The position numbers and the translations under genes were made by a program. The notes beneath the pieces were generated by a model, which saw only the letters and a list, made by a program, of their open reading frames with translations, searched no databases and was not told where the DNA came from. Positions 8,936 to 22,026 of a DNA stretch of 64,000 nucleotides are shown here, one piece after another; position 1 is the first letter of the stretch, and each line of letters opens with the position of its first letter. The stretch is from assembly GCF_000800255.1 (NCBI RefSeq), contig NZ_CP009747.1:1178001-1242000 (forward strand), written 5' to 3'. The stretch comes from Pseudomonas parafulva. GTDB taxonomy: Bacteria; Pseudomonadota; Gammaproteobacteria; Pseudomonadales; Pseudomonadaceae.

Positions 8936-8963
8936 TTGACAGTATCGTTTGGTGCTGTATGAT
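8936..8963 (+). promoter_or_regulatory. rRNA operon promoter P2 candidate
   Basis: TTGACA, 16-bp spacer, TATGAT, preceded by an A-rich run (GTGAAAAAAG). Confidence 0.7.
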
Positions 8964-9045
8964 TCGCCTCCCGCTACGAGCGATCGCAGCGAGTCAAGTG
9001 TTTGAAGCTAAACGAGTTTCTCGGAAAGAACTTCAAAATAAACGC

Positions 9046-9073
9046 TTGACACGAAGTAAGGCTGCTGTAGAAT
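9046..9073 (+). promoter_or_regulatory. rRNA operon promoter P3 candidate
   Basis: TTGACA, 16-bp spacer, TAGAAT followed by a GC-rich discriminator (GCGCGGCC), typical of stringently controlled stable-RNA promoters. A-rich sequence lies just upstream. Confidence 0.8.
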
Positions 9074-9111
9074 GCGCGGCCTCGGTTGAGACGAAACGCT
9101 CTTAGCCAAAC

Positions 9112-9123
9112 GCTCTTTAACAA
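9112..9123 (+). promoter_or_regulatory. boxA antitermination element in the rRNA leader
   Basis: GCTCTTTAACAA matches the rRNA boxA recognised by NusB/NusE. A second boxA-like sequence (GTTCTTTAAAA) lies in the 16S-23S spacer near 11178. Confidence 0.8.
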
Positions 9124-9272
9124 ATCGAATCAAGCAATTCGTGTGGGTGCTTGTGAGTATGGACTGATCGTCGCCTAGATTATCAGCATCACAAGTGGCC
9201 ATGCGAGAAATCACATAGTCATTTGAGATTGCTGAGCCAAGTTTAGGGTTTCTTAAAAACCCAAGCAGTATT

Positions 9273-10809
<1,537 letters not shown>

Positions 10810-10895
10810 ATCGAAGACATCAGCCTGCTGATGAGCTCCCACACGAATTGCTTGATTCATTGTGAAAAGACGATGCTGTAACGCGACCCTGTTAT

Positions 10896-10972
<77 letters not shown>

Positions 10973-11009
10973 ATTACTTGGTGCGGCCTACGAGATGTAG
11001 CAGATACAC

Positions 11010-11085
11010 GGGGCCATAGCTCAGCTGGGAGAGCGCCTGCCTTGCACGCAGGAGGTCAGCGGTTCGATCCCGCTTGGCTCCACCA
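11010..11085 (+). tRNA. tRNA-Ala (UGC)
   Basis: 76 nt, acceptor stem GGGGCCA/TGGCTCC, anticodon TGC in the loop CTTGCAC, encoded CCA. Second spacer tRNA, 37 nt after tRNA-Ile. Confidence 0.98.
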
Positions 11086-11339
11086 CCTTTGTACAGCACT
11101 GTTAGAACTCAGAAATGAGCATTCGCGCGTCGTGTTGACGCCGCGTTGGAATGTTGATTTCTGGCTTTTGTCAGATCGTTCTTTAAAAATTCGGATATGT
11201 GATAGATACAGACTGATGACCAGTTTCACTGCTGGGCATCAGGCTGAGGTAAAATTTGTGAGTTCTGCTCGAAAGAGCGACGTGCGAATTTTCGGCGAAT
11301 GTCGTCTTCACAGTATAACCAGATTGCTTGGGGTTATAT

Positions 11340-14231
<2,892 letters not shown>

Positions 14232-14368
14232 ATAACACCCAAGCAATTTGAGCGTGAGCGCCGAATTGTGGTGGTGAAGACGAGAGAACCGAAAGTTCGC
14301 GACGAACCACAGAATCACATATCCGAATAGGCTGGGGTGTCCGTAAGGGCGCACTGGCAACCGAATTT

Positions 14369-14484
14369 CTTGACGACCATAGAGCATTGGAACCACCTGA
14401 TCCCATCCCGAACTCAGCAGTGAAACGATGCATCGCCGATGGTAGTGTGGGGTTTCCCCATGTGAGAGTAGGTCATCGTCAAGA
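14369..14484 (+). rRNA. 5S ribosomal RNA
   Basis: About 115 nt. Terminal helix TTGACGA/TCGTCAA and the conserved core GATCCCATCCCGAACTCAG are visible. Last gene of the rRNA operon; exact ends are set by the terminal helix to within a few bases. Confidence 0.95.
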
Positions 14485-14494
14485 TTCATTTCGC

Positions 14495-14536
14495 AAAACC
14501 CCTATCTGCGCGAGCAGGTAGGGGTTTTGTCTTTTT
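14495..14536 (+). terminator. rRNA operon intrinsic terminator
   Basis: AAAACCCCTATCTGC pairs with GCAGGTAGGGGTTTT (one G-T wobble) around a four-base loop and is followed by GTCTTTTT. It lies 11 bases after 5S. Confidence 0.92.
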
Positions 14537-14554
14537 GGTGTTTTCAAAATCAGC

Positions 14555-14575
14555 GCTGCCCTCTTGGGAGGCAGC
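14555..14575 (-). terminator. possible terminator of the universal stress protein gene
   Basis: GCTGCC and GGCAGC arms with one inner mismatch form a short hairpin 20 bp beyond the stop codon; the following minus-strand sequence is only mildly T-rich. Weak candidate. Confidence 0.4.
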
Positions 14576-14595
14576 TTGTAACCCCAACAGAACTC

Positions 14596-15459
14596 TCACA
14601 CCTTGACCGGTCGTGTGAGGGCGCTTACAGCCTGATCACTCTTGAGTACAAGCACATCGCCTTCAAGTGCGTCGAGCACCACCTCAGCAGTGTTGCCAAT
14701 CAGGGCCCCGGAGATACCTGTGCGCCCAACTGTTCCGATAATGGTCACCACCGCATCGATTTTCTTTTCGGTGTAAGGAATCAGCACATCCGCTGGTCCT
14801 TCGGCGACATGCAGCCGCTGATCGCTGATGTCGAACTCCGCCTGGAAAGCTGAACACGCCTCACGGTAGCGCTTTTCGATAGTCTCGCTGAGCTGATACA
14901 CCGGATCGGAGGCAGCCAACATGGGCGAAGGGTGAGCGCTGATCACGTGCAGTTCACCTTTGGCCAAACTGGCGATAGCGTAGCCATGGTCAATGATACT
15001 GGCATGCAGGCGGCGGTGATCTTCATCCTGATTGCCCACATCCACTGCCGCCAGGATGGCGCCGCCGGTCCAAGGCCGCTCGCTCTTGACCATCAGTACG
15101 GCACACGGACAGTTGCGCAACAGTTTCCAGTCGCTAGGCGTCAGCAGGGCTTTGCGCAGGGGGTTATCCGGGTGATGCTCTTTGATGACCAATTCGCAGC
15201 CTTCGGCCTGCTGCACAGCGATGATTGACTCATGCAGGCTGTCCTGCCAGGCCTGTTCGTGGCTGACACTATCGTAGCCATCGTCATGCAACTGACTGGC
15301 GAGCAAGCTCAGCAGTGCGTGATGGTCGCGCTTCTTGTCACACATCAGCAGATGCAGGCGTGCACCGGTAACCCCGGCAATCAGCTTGGCGCGAGTCAGC
15401 GCGCGACTGTGGGCGTGTTCAGGGTCGAGCACGACGAGGATGCTGCGAACGGCTTGCAT
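14596..15459 (-). CDS. tandem-domain universal stress protein (UspE-like)
   Basis: 287 residues made of two Usp domains. Repeat one begins MQAVRSILVVLDPEHAHSRAL and repeat two WTGGAILAAVDVGNQDEDH. The second ends with IIGTVGRTGISGALIGNTAE, close to the G-2x-G-9x-G(S/T) nucleotide-binding motif; the first half lacks a clear copy (LRKALLTPSDWKLL). Cytoplasmic stress protein of the UspE type, linked in other bacteria to stress survival and adhesion; its molecular action is not known. It is single, convergent with the rRNA operon and divergent from miaE. Confidence 0.88.
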   Translation of the reverse strand: MQAVRSILVVLDPEHAHSRALTRAKLIAGVTGARLHLLMCDKKRDHHALLSLLASQLHDDGYDSVSHEQAWQDSLHESIIAVQQAEGCELVIKEHHPDNPLRKALLTPSDWKLLRNCPCAVLMVKSERPWTGGAILAAVDVGNQDEDHRRLHASIIDHGYAIASLAKGELHVISAHPSPMLAASDPVYQLSETIEKRYREACSAFQAEFDISDQRLHVAEGPADVLIPYTEKKIDAVVTIIGTVGRTGISGALIGNTAEVVLDALEGDVLVLKSDQAVSALTRPVKV

Positions 15460-15611
15460 GGCATGAAACTCCTTGGATCGCGAGGGCTCACACCTGACTA
15501 TAGTTGGCCGATGCGGCGATGCCGTTTGACCTGTATCAAGCGCAAGCGCTGGCGATGGCTGTCACCGTCGGTATAATCCCGCGCTCCTGCGTTGCCAACC
15601 TCCGTGAATTT

Positions 15612-16229
15612 ATGTCCCTGACTCCTGAAATCGATGCCTTCCTTGGCTGCCCCACACCCGACGCCTGGATCAAGGCTGCGTTGGCCGATGAGCACACCTT
15701 GCTGATCGACCACAAGAACTGCGAGTTCAAGGCCGCCAGTACCGCACTCAGTTTGATCGCCAAGTACAACACGCATTTGGAACTGATCAATATGATGTCG
15801 CGCCTGGCGCGTGAGGAACTGGTGCACCACGAACAAGTGTTGCGCTTGATGAAGCGTCGGGGTGTACCGTTGCGCCCCGTTTCAGCCGGGCGTTATGCCT
15901 CTGGACTGCGGCGAGTGGTGCGTGCCCATGAGCCGGTGAAGCTGGTCGATACCCTGGTGGTCGGCGCTTTCATCGAGGCCCGCAGTTGCGAGCGCTTCGC
16001 GGCCTTGGTCCCACACCTGGACGAAGAACTGGGTACGTTCTACCACGGCTTGCTCAAAAGCGAGGCGCGCCACTATCAAGGCTATTTGAAACTGGCGTAT
16101 GAGTATGGAGAGGCGTCAGATATCGCGCAGGTCGTGCAGAAGGTTCGGGAGGTAGAGGCGGAACTGATAAGTTCCGCCGATGGGGAAATGCGCTTTCACA
16201 GCGGTATCCCAATGGCCCAGCCAGCCTGA
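15612..16229 (+). CDS. miaE: tRNA-(ms2io6A37) hydroxylase MiaE
   Basis: About 205 residues, a ferritin-like diiron oxygenase that hydroxylates the isopentenyl group of 2-methylthio-N6-isopentenyl-adenosine at tRNA position 37. Iron ligand motifs are visible: E in DHKNCEFKAA, EELVHHE, EARSCERF and EARHYQGY. The ATG at 15612 (MSLTPEIDAFLGCPTPDAW) fits family N-termini; the open frame upstream contains a TATAAT element at 15572-15577 and is taken as promoter and leader. Its usual length is about 200 residues, which fits this start. Single gene. Confidence 0.92.
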   Translation: MSLTPEIDAFLGCPTPDAWIKAALADEHTLLIDHKNCEFKAASTALSLIAKYNTHLELINMMSRLAREELVHHEQVLRLMKRRGVPLRPVSAGRYASGLRRVVRAHEPVKLVDTLVVGAFIEARSCERFAALVPHLDEELGTFYHGLLKSEARHYQGYLKLAYEYGEASDIAQVVQKVREVEAELISSADGEMRFHSGIPMAQPA

Positions 16230-16250
16230 GTGGGCCAGAAGTTTCCTTAA

Positions 16251-16571
16251 TTACTGCCTACGGCCGAGTAGCAGGCCTACCACCAGACCGATGCCAGCGG
16301 AGATCGCCACAGTCTGCCAAGGATGAATGCCGATGAGCTCTTCGGTCGCCTCGACCACCGGCTGCGCTTTTTGCCCCAGACGGCTGGTGGCCTGACGCGC
16401 CTGACGTAGCTTCAGACCGAGCTGGGCGCGCAGTGTATCCGCTTCCTCGCCCACTAGAGACGCGCTGCTGTCTAGAAGCTTTTCCGACTCCTCGATAAGC
16501 GCCTGCAACTCGCTGAAGACCTGATCCTTGATCTGCTCGGTTTCGCTGGTCGCGTTGGATTTCCTGGCCAT
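16251..16571 (-). CDS. DUF883 (ElaB/YqjD-type) membrane-anchored protein
   Basis: 106 residues starting MARKSNATSETEQ, preceded by a strong AAGGAGG at good distance. A long charged amphipathic helix (residues ~10-75) is followed by one C-terminal membrane segment (WQTVAISAGIGLVVGLLLGRR), the ElaB/YqjD/DUF883 layout. E. coli members associate with ribosomes at the inner membrane in stationary phase; the same role here is inferred. It converges with miaE and is divergent from the small gene at 16700. Confidence 0.88.
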   Translation of the reverse strand: MARKSNATSETEQIKDQVFSELQALIEESEKLLDSSASLVGEEADTLRAQLGLKLRQARQATSRLGQKAQPVVEATEELIGIHPWQTVAISAGIGLVVGLLLGRRQ

Positions 16572-16699
16572 GGATGCCTCCTTGTAGGTGTGTTGGTGTA
16601 AACAGTGGAAAGCAGTGGTCGGCGAAAGTTGCACTGGCTTGGCGATGGTGCATCGCAAGCGTGTAAGATATCGCTCATTTTCAAGCGGCAGGAAAGACC

Positions 16700-16963
16700 A
16701 TGAGTTTCAATCTGGCCAATAGAGACTTCGCCGAGCGTGCGCAGATCGAGTCGGAAAAGGCGCGCTTGTTCGAGCTGTGGCAGAACAACCTGGGCAAGGC
16801 CAAAGCCGAGGCGGCCAGGATGATTGCCGAAAAGTCGCGGCGCAAGGGCAAGTGGGCGGAGTGGGTGCGTGCGGAGCTGGACGGCATATCGCCCCCTGAA
16901 TTCGCTAACATGATTCGCAGCGAAATCAACAAGATGATGGCCGCCGCCAGCGCCAATCGTTGA
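16700..16963 (+). CDS. small conserved-looking hypothetical protein
   Basis: 87 residues, highly charged and mostly helical (MSFNLANRDFAERAQIESEK), basic in the middle (EKSRRKGKWAEW), with no signal peptide or membrane segment. I do not recognise a family. A purine-rich AGGAAAG precedes the ATG and the frame has normal Pseudomonas codon use, supporting a real gene. It sits 128 bp from the divergent DUF883 gene, possibly sharing a control region, and its stop is 3 bases from the convergent LEA-type gene. Confidence 0.7.
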   Translation: MSFNLANRDFAERAQIESEKARLFELWQNNLGKAKAEAARMIAEKSRRKGKWAEWVRAELDGISPPEFANMIRSEINKMMAAASANR

Positions 16964-16966
16964 TGG

Positions 16967-17455
16967 CTACCAGCCGAGAGTACCTGGCTGGGGCAGATCG
17001 AGTTTGCCCTTGTCTGTGAAACGGATCGTTCCCAACGGACCCCCGGCCAACTTGCCACGTAGTATGTAGGGCAGACCCTGTAGCGACTGTGCACGGCTCA
17101 GGCCGTAGGCTTGGCGTAGAAAGGAAAACGCGGTAATGCTCACCGGTACTACGATGACCGTCTCCTCATAACGCCCGATGTGGCCGCGTTGATCGCTGAC
17201 ACCAGCCGCCAAGGGTTGATCGTTCACCTCCAGATTCAAGGCAACGCCGTTGAAATCCACAGGCGTTTCGTTGGGGTTCTGAATGCGGATCTTGACTGCC
17301 ATGCGTAACTCTAGATCTTGCCCCGCAAGAGGTTCGATACCGATGACGCTGATGTTCAGAGGATCTCGTGGTTGCAACAGCGCGCAGGCGTTGAGCAGCA
17401 GGGCCAGCATCAGCACCATGCACAGGCCTGGTCTTGAGCGAAAGCGGACAGTCAT
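16967..17455 (-). CDS. LEA14-type (LEA type 2) lipoprotein
   Basis: 162 residues from MTVRFRSRPGLC. Lipoprotein signal with lipobox LLNAC is followed by a beta-rich domain containing IRIQNPNETPVDFNGVALNLEVN, the LEA14/WHy signature. Bacterial members are outer-membrane or periplasmic proteins tied to desiccation or stress tolerance in some species; the function here is unproven. A 14-residue upstream extension in frame is discounted because it would bury the signal peptide. Confidence 0.85.
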   Translation of the reverse strand: MTVRFRSRPGLCMVLMLALLLNACALLQPRDPLNISVIGIEPLAGQDLELRMAVKIRIQNPNETPVDFNGVALNLEVNDQPLAAGVSDQRGHIGRYEETVIVVPVSITAFSFLRQAYGLSRAQSLQGLPYILRGKLAGGPLGTIRFTDKGKLDLPQPGTLGW

Positions 17456-17530
17456 GAGCAGGCGCCTTGGCGTGTGGACGAGCGCGCAGTGTGGCAAATG
17501 CGGCGTGTCGTTGAAAGTGACAGTGGATAT

Positions 17531-17545
17531 GAAAGATACTCTTTC
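17531..17545. promoter_or_regulatory. dyad upstream of the ECF sigma gene, possible Fur site
   Basis: GAAAGA-TAC-TCTTTC is a perfect 6-3-6 inverted repeat 35 bp before the sigma gene start. Iron-regulated sigma genes of this kind usually carry a Fur box here; the match to the 19-bp Fur consensus is only partial. Confidence 0.4.
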
Positions 17546-17579
17546 GCATTAACACCAATCCTACTGGCATCATCTCTCC

Positions 17580-18098
17580 ATGCTGACGTCTCCCGTGTCC
17601 AGCCTGCTGGCAAGCTTCCAGGAGCACTACGACGACTTGTTGTCGTTCCTCACGCGTCGTATGCAAGACCGACAGCGCGCCGCCGACGTTGCGCAGGAAA
17701 CATACCTGCGCTTGGTGCGTATCGAAGCACAGGCCATCGCGGTCGCGCACCCACGCAGTTTCATCTTCCGCGTCGCCGGCAACCTGGCCATCGACGCGCT
17801 GCGGCACGAGCGACGCCGAGCGTCGAATCATGAACCGGAGGAGGGTAGGGGCGAAATCCCGTGTCCCTCACCTGCCCCGGAAGCTACGCTGTTAGCTCGC
17901 GAGCGCCTGCAAATCTTGGATGACGCCTTGCTGCAGTTACCGAGCAACGCCCGTCAGGCCCTGCTGCTGAACCGGGTCGAGGGCCTGACTCAGGCGCAGA
18001 TCGCTCAGCGCTTGGGCGTTTCCCCGAGCATGGTGGCAAAATACATCGGCCAGGCCCTGCGCCACTGTCGTGACTGGCTCGAGCAAAACCATGACTGA
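17580..18098 (+). CDS. FecI-type ECF sigma factor
   Basis: 172 residues. Region 2 (FLTRRMQDRQRAADVAQETYLRLVR ... HPRSFIFRVAGNLAIDALRHERRR) and region 4 (LDDALLQLPSNARQALLLNRVEGLTQAQIAQRLGVSPSMVAKYIGQALRHCRDW) are complete. With the FecR gene overlapping its stop by 8 bases and the STN-domain receptor next, it forms a cell-surface signalling unit: ligand at the receptor releases the sigma factor, which transcribes the receptor gene. No obvious Shine-Dalgarno sequence precedes the ATG at 17580; a nearby later start is not supported by the domain boundary. Confidence 0.92.
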   Translation: MLTSPVSSLLASFQEHYDDLLSFLTRRMQDRQRAADVAQETYLRLVRIEAQAIAVAHPRSFIFRVAGNLAIDALRHERRRASNHEPEEGRGEIPCPSPAPEATLLARERLQILDDALLQLPSNARQALLLNRVEGLTQAQIAQRLGVSPSMVAKYIGQALRHCRDWLEQNHD

Positions 18099-18975
18099 GC
18101 GGCCTGCGATGACCCCGCGACCTCCCCACAACGACCTCTGCGACGATGCCCTCGACTGGCAGGTCGTGCTCCACTCCGGTAATGCCGGTGCCGATGACCA
18201 TGAGCGTTACCAGCGCTGGTGTGCGTCCAGTCCGGCCCATGCGCGTGCCGCTCGTGAGGCCGAGGCGCTGTGGGGCGATCTCGGGCAGACCCAGGCTGCA
18301 CGGACGTTGCACACAAAGCCGCTATCGCGTTCTCGGCGGCGCTGGCCACGCGCACTGGCCGCATCGATAATGATGGCCACCATCGCTTGCACCGGATGGC
18401 AGCAAGCACCGATGTGGTTTTCTGACTATCACACCGCAATGAACCAGCGTCAGACTTTCACTCTGGCCGACGGCACACGTGTCACTCTGAACGGCAATAG
18501 CGCATTGTCGGTGTCATTCAGCGATACACGGCGTGAGGTCGTGCTGCAGGCAGGTGAAGCATTGTTCGATACCGCCAGCGATCCGCGTCCGTTCGTGGTC
18601 GATGCCGGAGGCGAACCGGTCGAGGGCCGCCATGCCTTGTTCAGCGTGAGACGCCAGGCGTCCGGTGCTGAAGTGGTGTTGACCCGGGGCGAAGCGCAAC
18701 TCGGTGAGCGACAGCTTTCACTCACCCCTGATGCCGAGGCCCGGACCGCCTGGCAGCGCGGCAAGCTGATCTTCAATGGCAAGCCGCTTGGCCAGGTACT
18801 CGCCGAACTGGAGCGATACCGTCATGGGCGTATCTTCATTTCCGATGCCCGCCTGGCAGGCCTCGAAGTGAGCGGGGTGTTCGATCTCGACCAGCCGGAC
18901 GCTTTGCTTCGTACCCTGGAGCAGCGCTACGGTTTGACAGTGACCTACCTGCCGCTTCTGGCAGTGGTGCGTTGA
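18091..18975 (+). CDS. FecR-type anti-sigma/sigma regulator
   Basis: About 294 residues from the ATG that overlaps the sigma stop. Layout: N-terminal DUF4880 region (DDALDWQVVLHSGNAGADDHERYQRWCASSPAHARA), single membrane segment (ALAASIMMATIACTGW), periplasmic FecR domain (RQTFTLADGTRVTLNGNSALSV ... VVLQAGEALFDTA) and a C-terminal secretin/STN-interacting region (LAELERYRHGRIFISDARLAGLEVSGVF). It holds the sigma factor inactive at the inner membrane until signalled by the receptor. An in-frame ATG at 18070 is upstream; 18091 fits the overlap usual for these pairs. Confidence 0.93.
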   Translation: MTERPAMTPRPPHNDLCDDALDWQVVLHSGNAGADDHERYQRWCASSPAHARAAREAEALWGDLGQTQAARTLHTKPLSRSRRRWPRALAASIMMATIACTGWQQAPMWFSDYHTAMNQRQTFTLADGTRVTLNGNSALSVSFSDTRREVVLQAGEALFDTASDPRPFVVDAGGEPVEGRHALFSVRRQASGAEVVLTRGEAQLGERQLSLTPDAEARTAWQRGKLIFNGKPLGQVLAELERYRHGRIFISDARLAGLEVSGVFDLDQPDALLRTLEQRYGLTVTYLPLLAVVR

Positions 18976-19086
18976 TCGAGAAGATAATCGAAATATTTTT
19001 CATTTCCTGCTGCAAGTTTCCGCTGGCCAGATCGTCGTAGGGGGACTGATCCGTACACCCCCCTCGACTCGCCTGGAAGCTCACTT

Positions 19087-21522
19087 GTGAAGGCCACGCT
19101 CAACTCCCTGAACCGCTGCGGCGGTGGTTTCAAACATGTCCTGGCATCCTGCAGCGCCGTGCTGTCGCTGGCAGGCCCGCTGCCGCTGCTGGCTGCCGAG
19201 TCCCTCGACAGTGCCCAGGTGCAGTCACGCCAAGTTCGGCTCGACCTGCCCGCGCAACCGCTGGATCGCTCACTGACCGCATTTGCCGACCAGGCGGGTT
19301 TGCATGTGCTCTACACCACGGCCGATGTCGCTGGTTTGGACGGACCACCTCTGCAGGGTAGCTACACCATCAACCAAGCGCTCCAGTTGCTGCTGGCCAG
19401 TACGGGTATCGACTGGCAGTTCAACGATGCCTGCACCGTCACACTGCGCAGGGCCGACGTAGCGCCGCAGAGCATCAACCTCAAGCCCATCGAGGTGAGT
19501 GTCGCCTCTCGCACCAGCACTGCGATCAGTGAAATCCCCGGTACTGTCTGGGTGGTGGATCAACAGCAACTGCGCGAGCAGATCGACAGCGGCGTGAGCC
19601 TCAAGGAGGCGATTGGCAAGCTCGTCCCTGGCCTGGACTTGGCGCCGGAAGGCCGCACCAATTACGGCCAGAACATGCGTGGGCGCAATGTGCTGGTGAT
19701 GATCGACGGTGTCAGTCAGAACAGCTCACGTGGTCTTTCGCGTCAGTTCGACAGCATTTCGCCATTCAACGTCGAGCGCGTCGAGGTGCTTTCCGGCGCC
19801 AGCGCCCTCTATGGCGGCGGTGCCACCGGTGGAATCATCAATATCGTGACCAAGAAGGGAGAACCGGGGCCGGCGCGTTTCGAGACGCAGATCGGTGCCA
19901 GCAGCGGTTTCAACAACAGCGACGACCTGGCGACCCGCATCGCTCAGTCGATCAGTGGTGGTAACGAGCGGATCAGCGCCCGTCTGGGTATCTCCGGTGA
20001 GCAGAACCAGGCCTTCTATGATGGCGCGGGCAAGCAGATCTTCATCGACAACACGCAGACCGATCTGCAGTACAACCGCACCCTCGACCTGCTGGGCACA
20101 CTCGGCCTGCAACTGAACGACGAACAGAGCCTGGAGTTTCTTGCCCAGTACTACGACTCCGGTAACACAGGCAGCACGGGCATTTTCTTCCCCAACCTCA
20201 AGCACAACGCGCCGTCGGATCTGGAAGACGCGCAATTGCGCGGTGGCTATTCCTCCGACTTGCAACCGCGTACCCGGCGCCTGCTGCTCAACGCCAACTA
20301 TCACCATAGCGACGTGCTTGGCCAGGACTTCTACCTGCAGGCCTCGTATCGCAAGGAAAACGACAACTTCTACCCGTTCCCGTATTACAACGCCGGCTCG
20401 CCGCGTGGATCGCGCGGCGTGTACTTCGCAGCCTCGCAGCAGAATTTCGAGGTCAGCAGCCTCAAGGCGCTGTTCTCCAAGCAATGGGATCGCTTGAAGC
20501 TGACCTACGGCGTCGATATCGATCGCGAGCGCTTCAGCGCCGAGCAGACCACCTTCGATGCGCTGACTTCATCGAACAGCGGCGGTCTCGACCTGGACAA
20601 GGCCAGCAAGGCGGCGCGCTATCCCAGTTATCGGGTCGACGGTGTCTCGCTCTATGCCCAGGCCGATTGGCGCCTCACCGATAACCTCACGCTATCCGGC
20701 GGCGCTCGGCGTCAGCAGATGGACGTGGACGTGGGGGACTTCAAACGAGTGCCGGGCGGTAGCAACGACTATCAGGTCAATCTGTACAACCTGGGCGCGA
20801 TCTACGATTTCAAGAACGGTCACCAGATCTGGACCAATTACGGCGAAGGGTTCGATCTGCCAGACCCGGCCAAGTACTACGGCAAGCCAGGGCTGTCCGT
20901 GGCCGACAACCCCCTGGCTGGCATCAAGAGTCGCCAGGTCGAGATGGGCTGGCGCTACAGCGATCTGCAATGGGATGCCCAGGCGGCGCTGTATTACATC
21001 TGGTCGGACAAGATCATCAACGTCGACCAGCAGACCTTGACCATCAATGTCGATGAGCAGAAAAGTCGCGACTTCGGCTTCGAAGGTGCCTTGACCCGGC
21101 ACTTCGACAGCGGCTGGGAGGCTGGCGGCACCTTGCACCTGGTACGTTCGGAGGAGGAGGCGGCCAACGGCGGCTGGAACAAGCGTGATGCGCGTTACGC
21201 CTCGCTCTCCAAGTCTACGGCGTTCGTCGGCTGGAAGGGCGATGGGCGCAGCGCGCGTCTGCAGGCCAACAGGGCCTTCACGCTCAAGGACGATGCCGAC
21301 CATCAGATCGACGGCTACACCACCTTCGATTTACTGGGCAGCCAGGAAACCGGCTTCGGGACCTTCAGTGCGGGTATCCAGAACCTGTTCGACAAGCAAT
21401 ACAGCACGGTATGGGGCCAACGGGCGACGCTGTTCTATTCGCCGACCTACGGCCCTGCCTACTTGTACGATTACCAAGGCAGGGGCCGTACTTACAGCCT
21501 GACCTGGAGTCTGGCGTACTGA
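19087..21522 (+). CDS. TonB-dependent siderophore receptor with STN signalling domain
   Basis: 811 residues from a GTG start (MKATLNSLNRCGG). Signal peptide, then an STN domain (VRLDLPAQPLDRSLTAFADQAG ... INQALQLLLASTGIDW), plug (EIPGTVWVVDQQQLREQ ... NVLVMIDGV ... RVEVLSGASALYGGGATGGIINIVTK) and beta-barrel ending in aromatic SLAY. The C-terminal segment (YSTVWGQRATLFYSPTYGPA) resembles hydroxamate receptors such as IutA/ChtA, so an aerobactin- or schizokinen-like ligand is possible, from memory only. It is 111 bp behind FecR and is the expected target of the FecI sigma factor; CGTCGT near 19034 could belong to its promoter. Confidence 0.93.
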   Translation: MKATLNSLNRCGGGFKHVLASCSAVLSLAGPLPLLAAESLDSAQVQSRQVRLDLPAQPLDRSLTAFADQAGLHVLYTTADVAGLDGPPLQGSYTINQALQLLLASTGIDWQFNDACTVTLRRADVAPQSINLKPIEVSVASRTSTAISEIPGTVWVVDQQQLREQIDSGVSLKEAIGKLVPGLDLAPEGRTNYGQNMRGRNVLVMIDGVSQNSSRGLSRQFDSISPFNVERVEVLSGASALYGGGATGGIINIVTKKGEPGPARFETQIGASSGFNNSDDLATRIAQSISGGNERISARLGISGEQNQAFYDGAGKQIFIDNTQTDLQYNRTLDLLGTLGLQLNDEQSLEFLAQYYDSGNTGSTGIFFPNLKHNAPSDLEDAQLRGGYSSDLQPRTRRLLLNANYHHSDVLGQDFYLQASYRKENDNFYPFPYYNAGSPRGSRGVYFAASQQNFEVSSLKALFSKQWDRLKLTYGVDIDRERFSAEQTTFDALTSSNSGGLDLDKASKAARYPSYRVDGVSLYAQADWRLTDNLTLSGGARRQQMDVDVGDFKRVPGGSNDYQVNLYNLGAIYDFKNGHQIWTNYGEGFDLPDPAKYYGKPGLSVADNPLAGIKSRQVEMGWRYSDLQWDAQAALYYIWSDKIINVDQQTLTINVDEQKSRDFGFEGALTRHFDSGWEAGGTLHLVRSEEEAANGGWNKRDARYASLSKSTAFVGWKGDGRSARLQANRAFTLKDDADHQIDGYTTFDLLGSQETGFGTFSAGIQNLFDKQYSTVWGQRATLFYSPTYGPAYLYDYQGRGRTYSLTWSLAY

Positions 21523-21683
21523 CCGGCTGCACGCGTCTGGTCAAGGCAGGGGGCTCGCGGTGCCCACCTGCCTAGCTGAAACATCGCGAATCAACTCAAT
21601 ACGGCTTCATGCTTTTTTGGCGAACCTGTCGAGACTTAGGCTATCCAACGCTTGGTCGCGAATTTTCGTACCGGAGGTGAAGC

Positions 21684-22004
21684 ATGAAACCTACACTGCC
21701 GCTCTTGGCTACCAGCCTGCTCCTGTGTCTGCCGGTACAGGCTGCCCCTGTGCAACTCCCCCTGCTGGCCGCCAGTGACTCGAACAACCCCTACAACAGT
21801 CCGATCCAGCGCGCCAACCCCAACAGTCGCCAGGGCAGCGTGCCGGCTACGCCCCCGGTACAGGGGCCCTCGACGGCACCTGTTGAACGTGCCCCGACGC
21901 TGGAAAACCGCGGCATCGGCAATGGTGACAACCTGCGTCGTCAGCAGCAGACACCGAACCTGGAGCCCCGTCGGCCTCCACGCGACTCGCAACGCACGCC
22001 TTGA
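21684..22004 (+). CDS. small secreted Pro/Asn-rich protein
   Basis: 106 residues with a clear Sec signal peptide (MKPTLPLLATSLLLCLPVQA, cut before APVQL), then a low-complexity mature part rich in Pro, Asn, Gln and Arg (NNPYNSPIQRANPNSRQG). I do not recognise a family. GGAGG precedes the ATG. It ends 22 bases before the sugar dehydrogenase gene, so they are probably co-transcribed; both products should be periplasmic. Confidence 0.75.
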   Translation: MKPTLPLLATSLLLCLPVQAAPVQLPLLAASDSNNPYNSPIQRANPNSRQGSVPATPPVQGPSTAPVERAPTLENRGIGNGDNLRRQQQTPNLEPRRPPRDSQRTP

Positions 22005-22026
22005 ATCCCTCTGGAAGGAATTCCCT

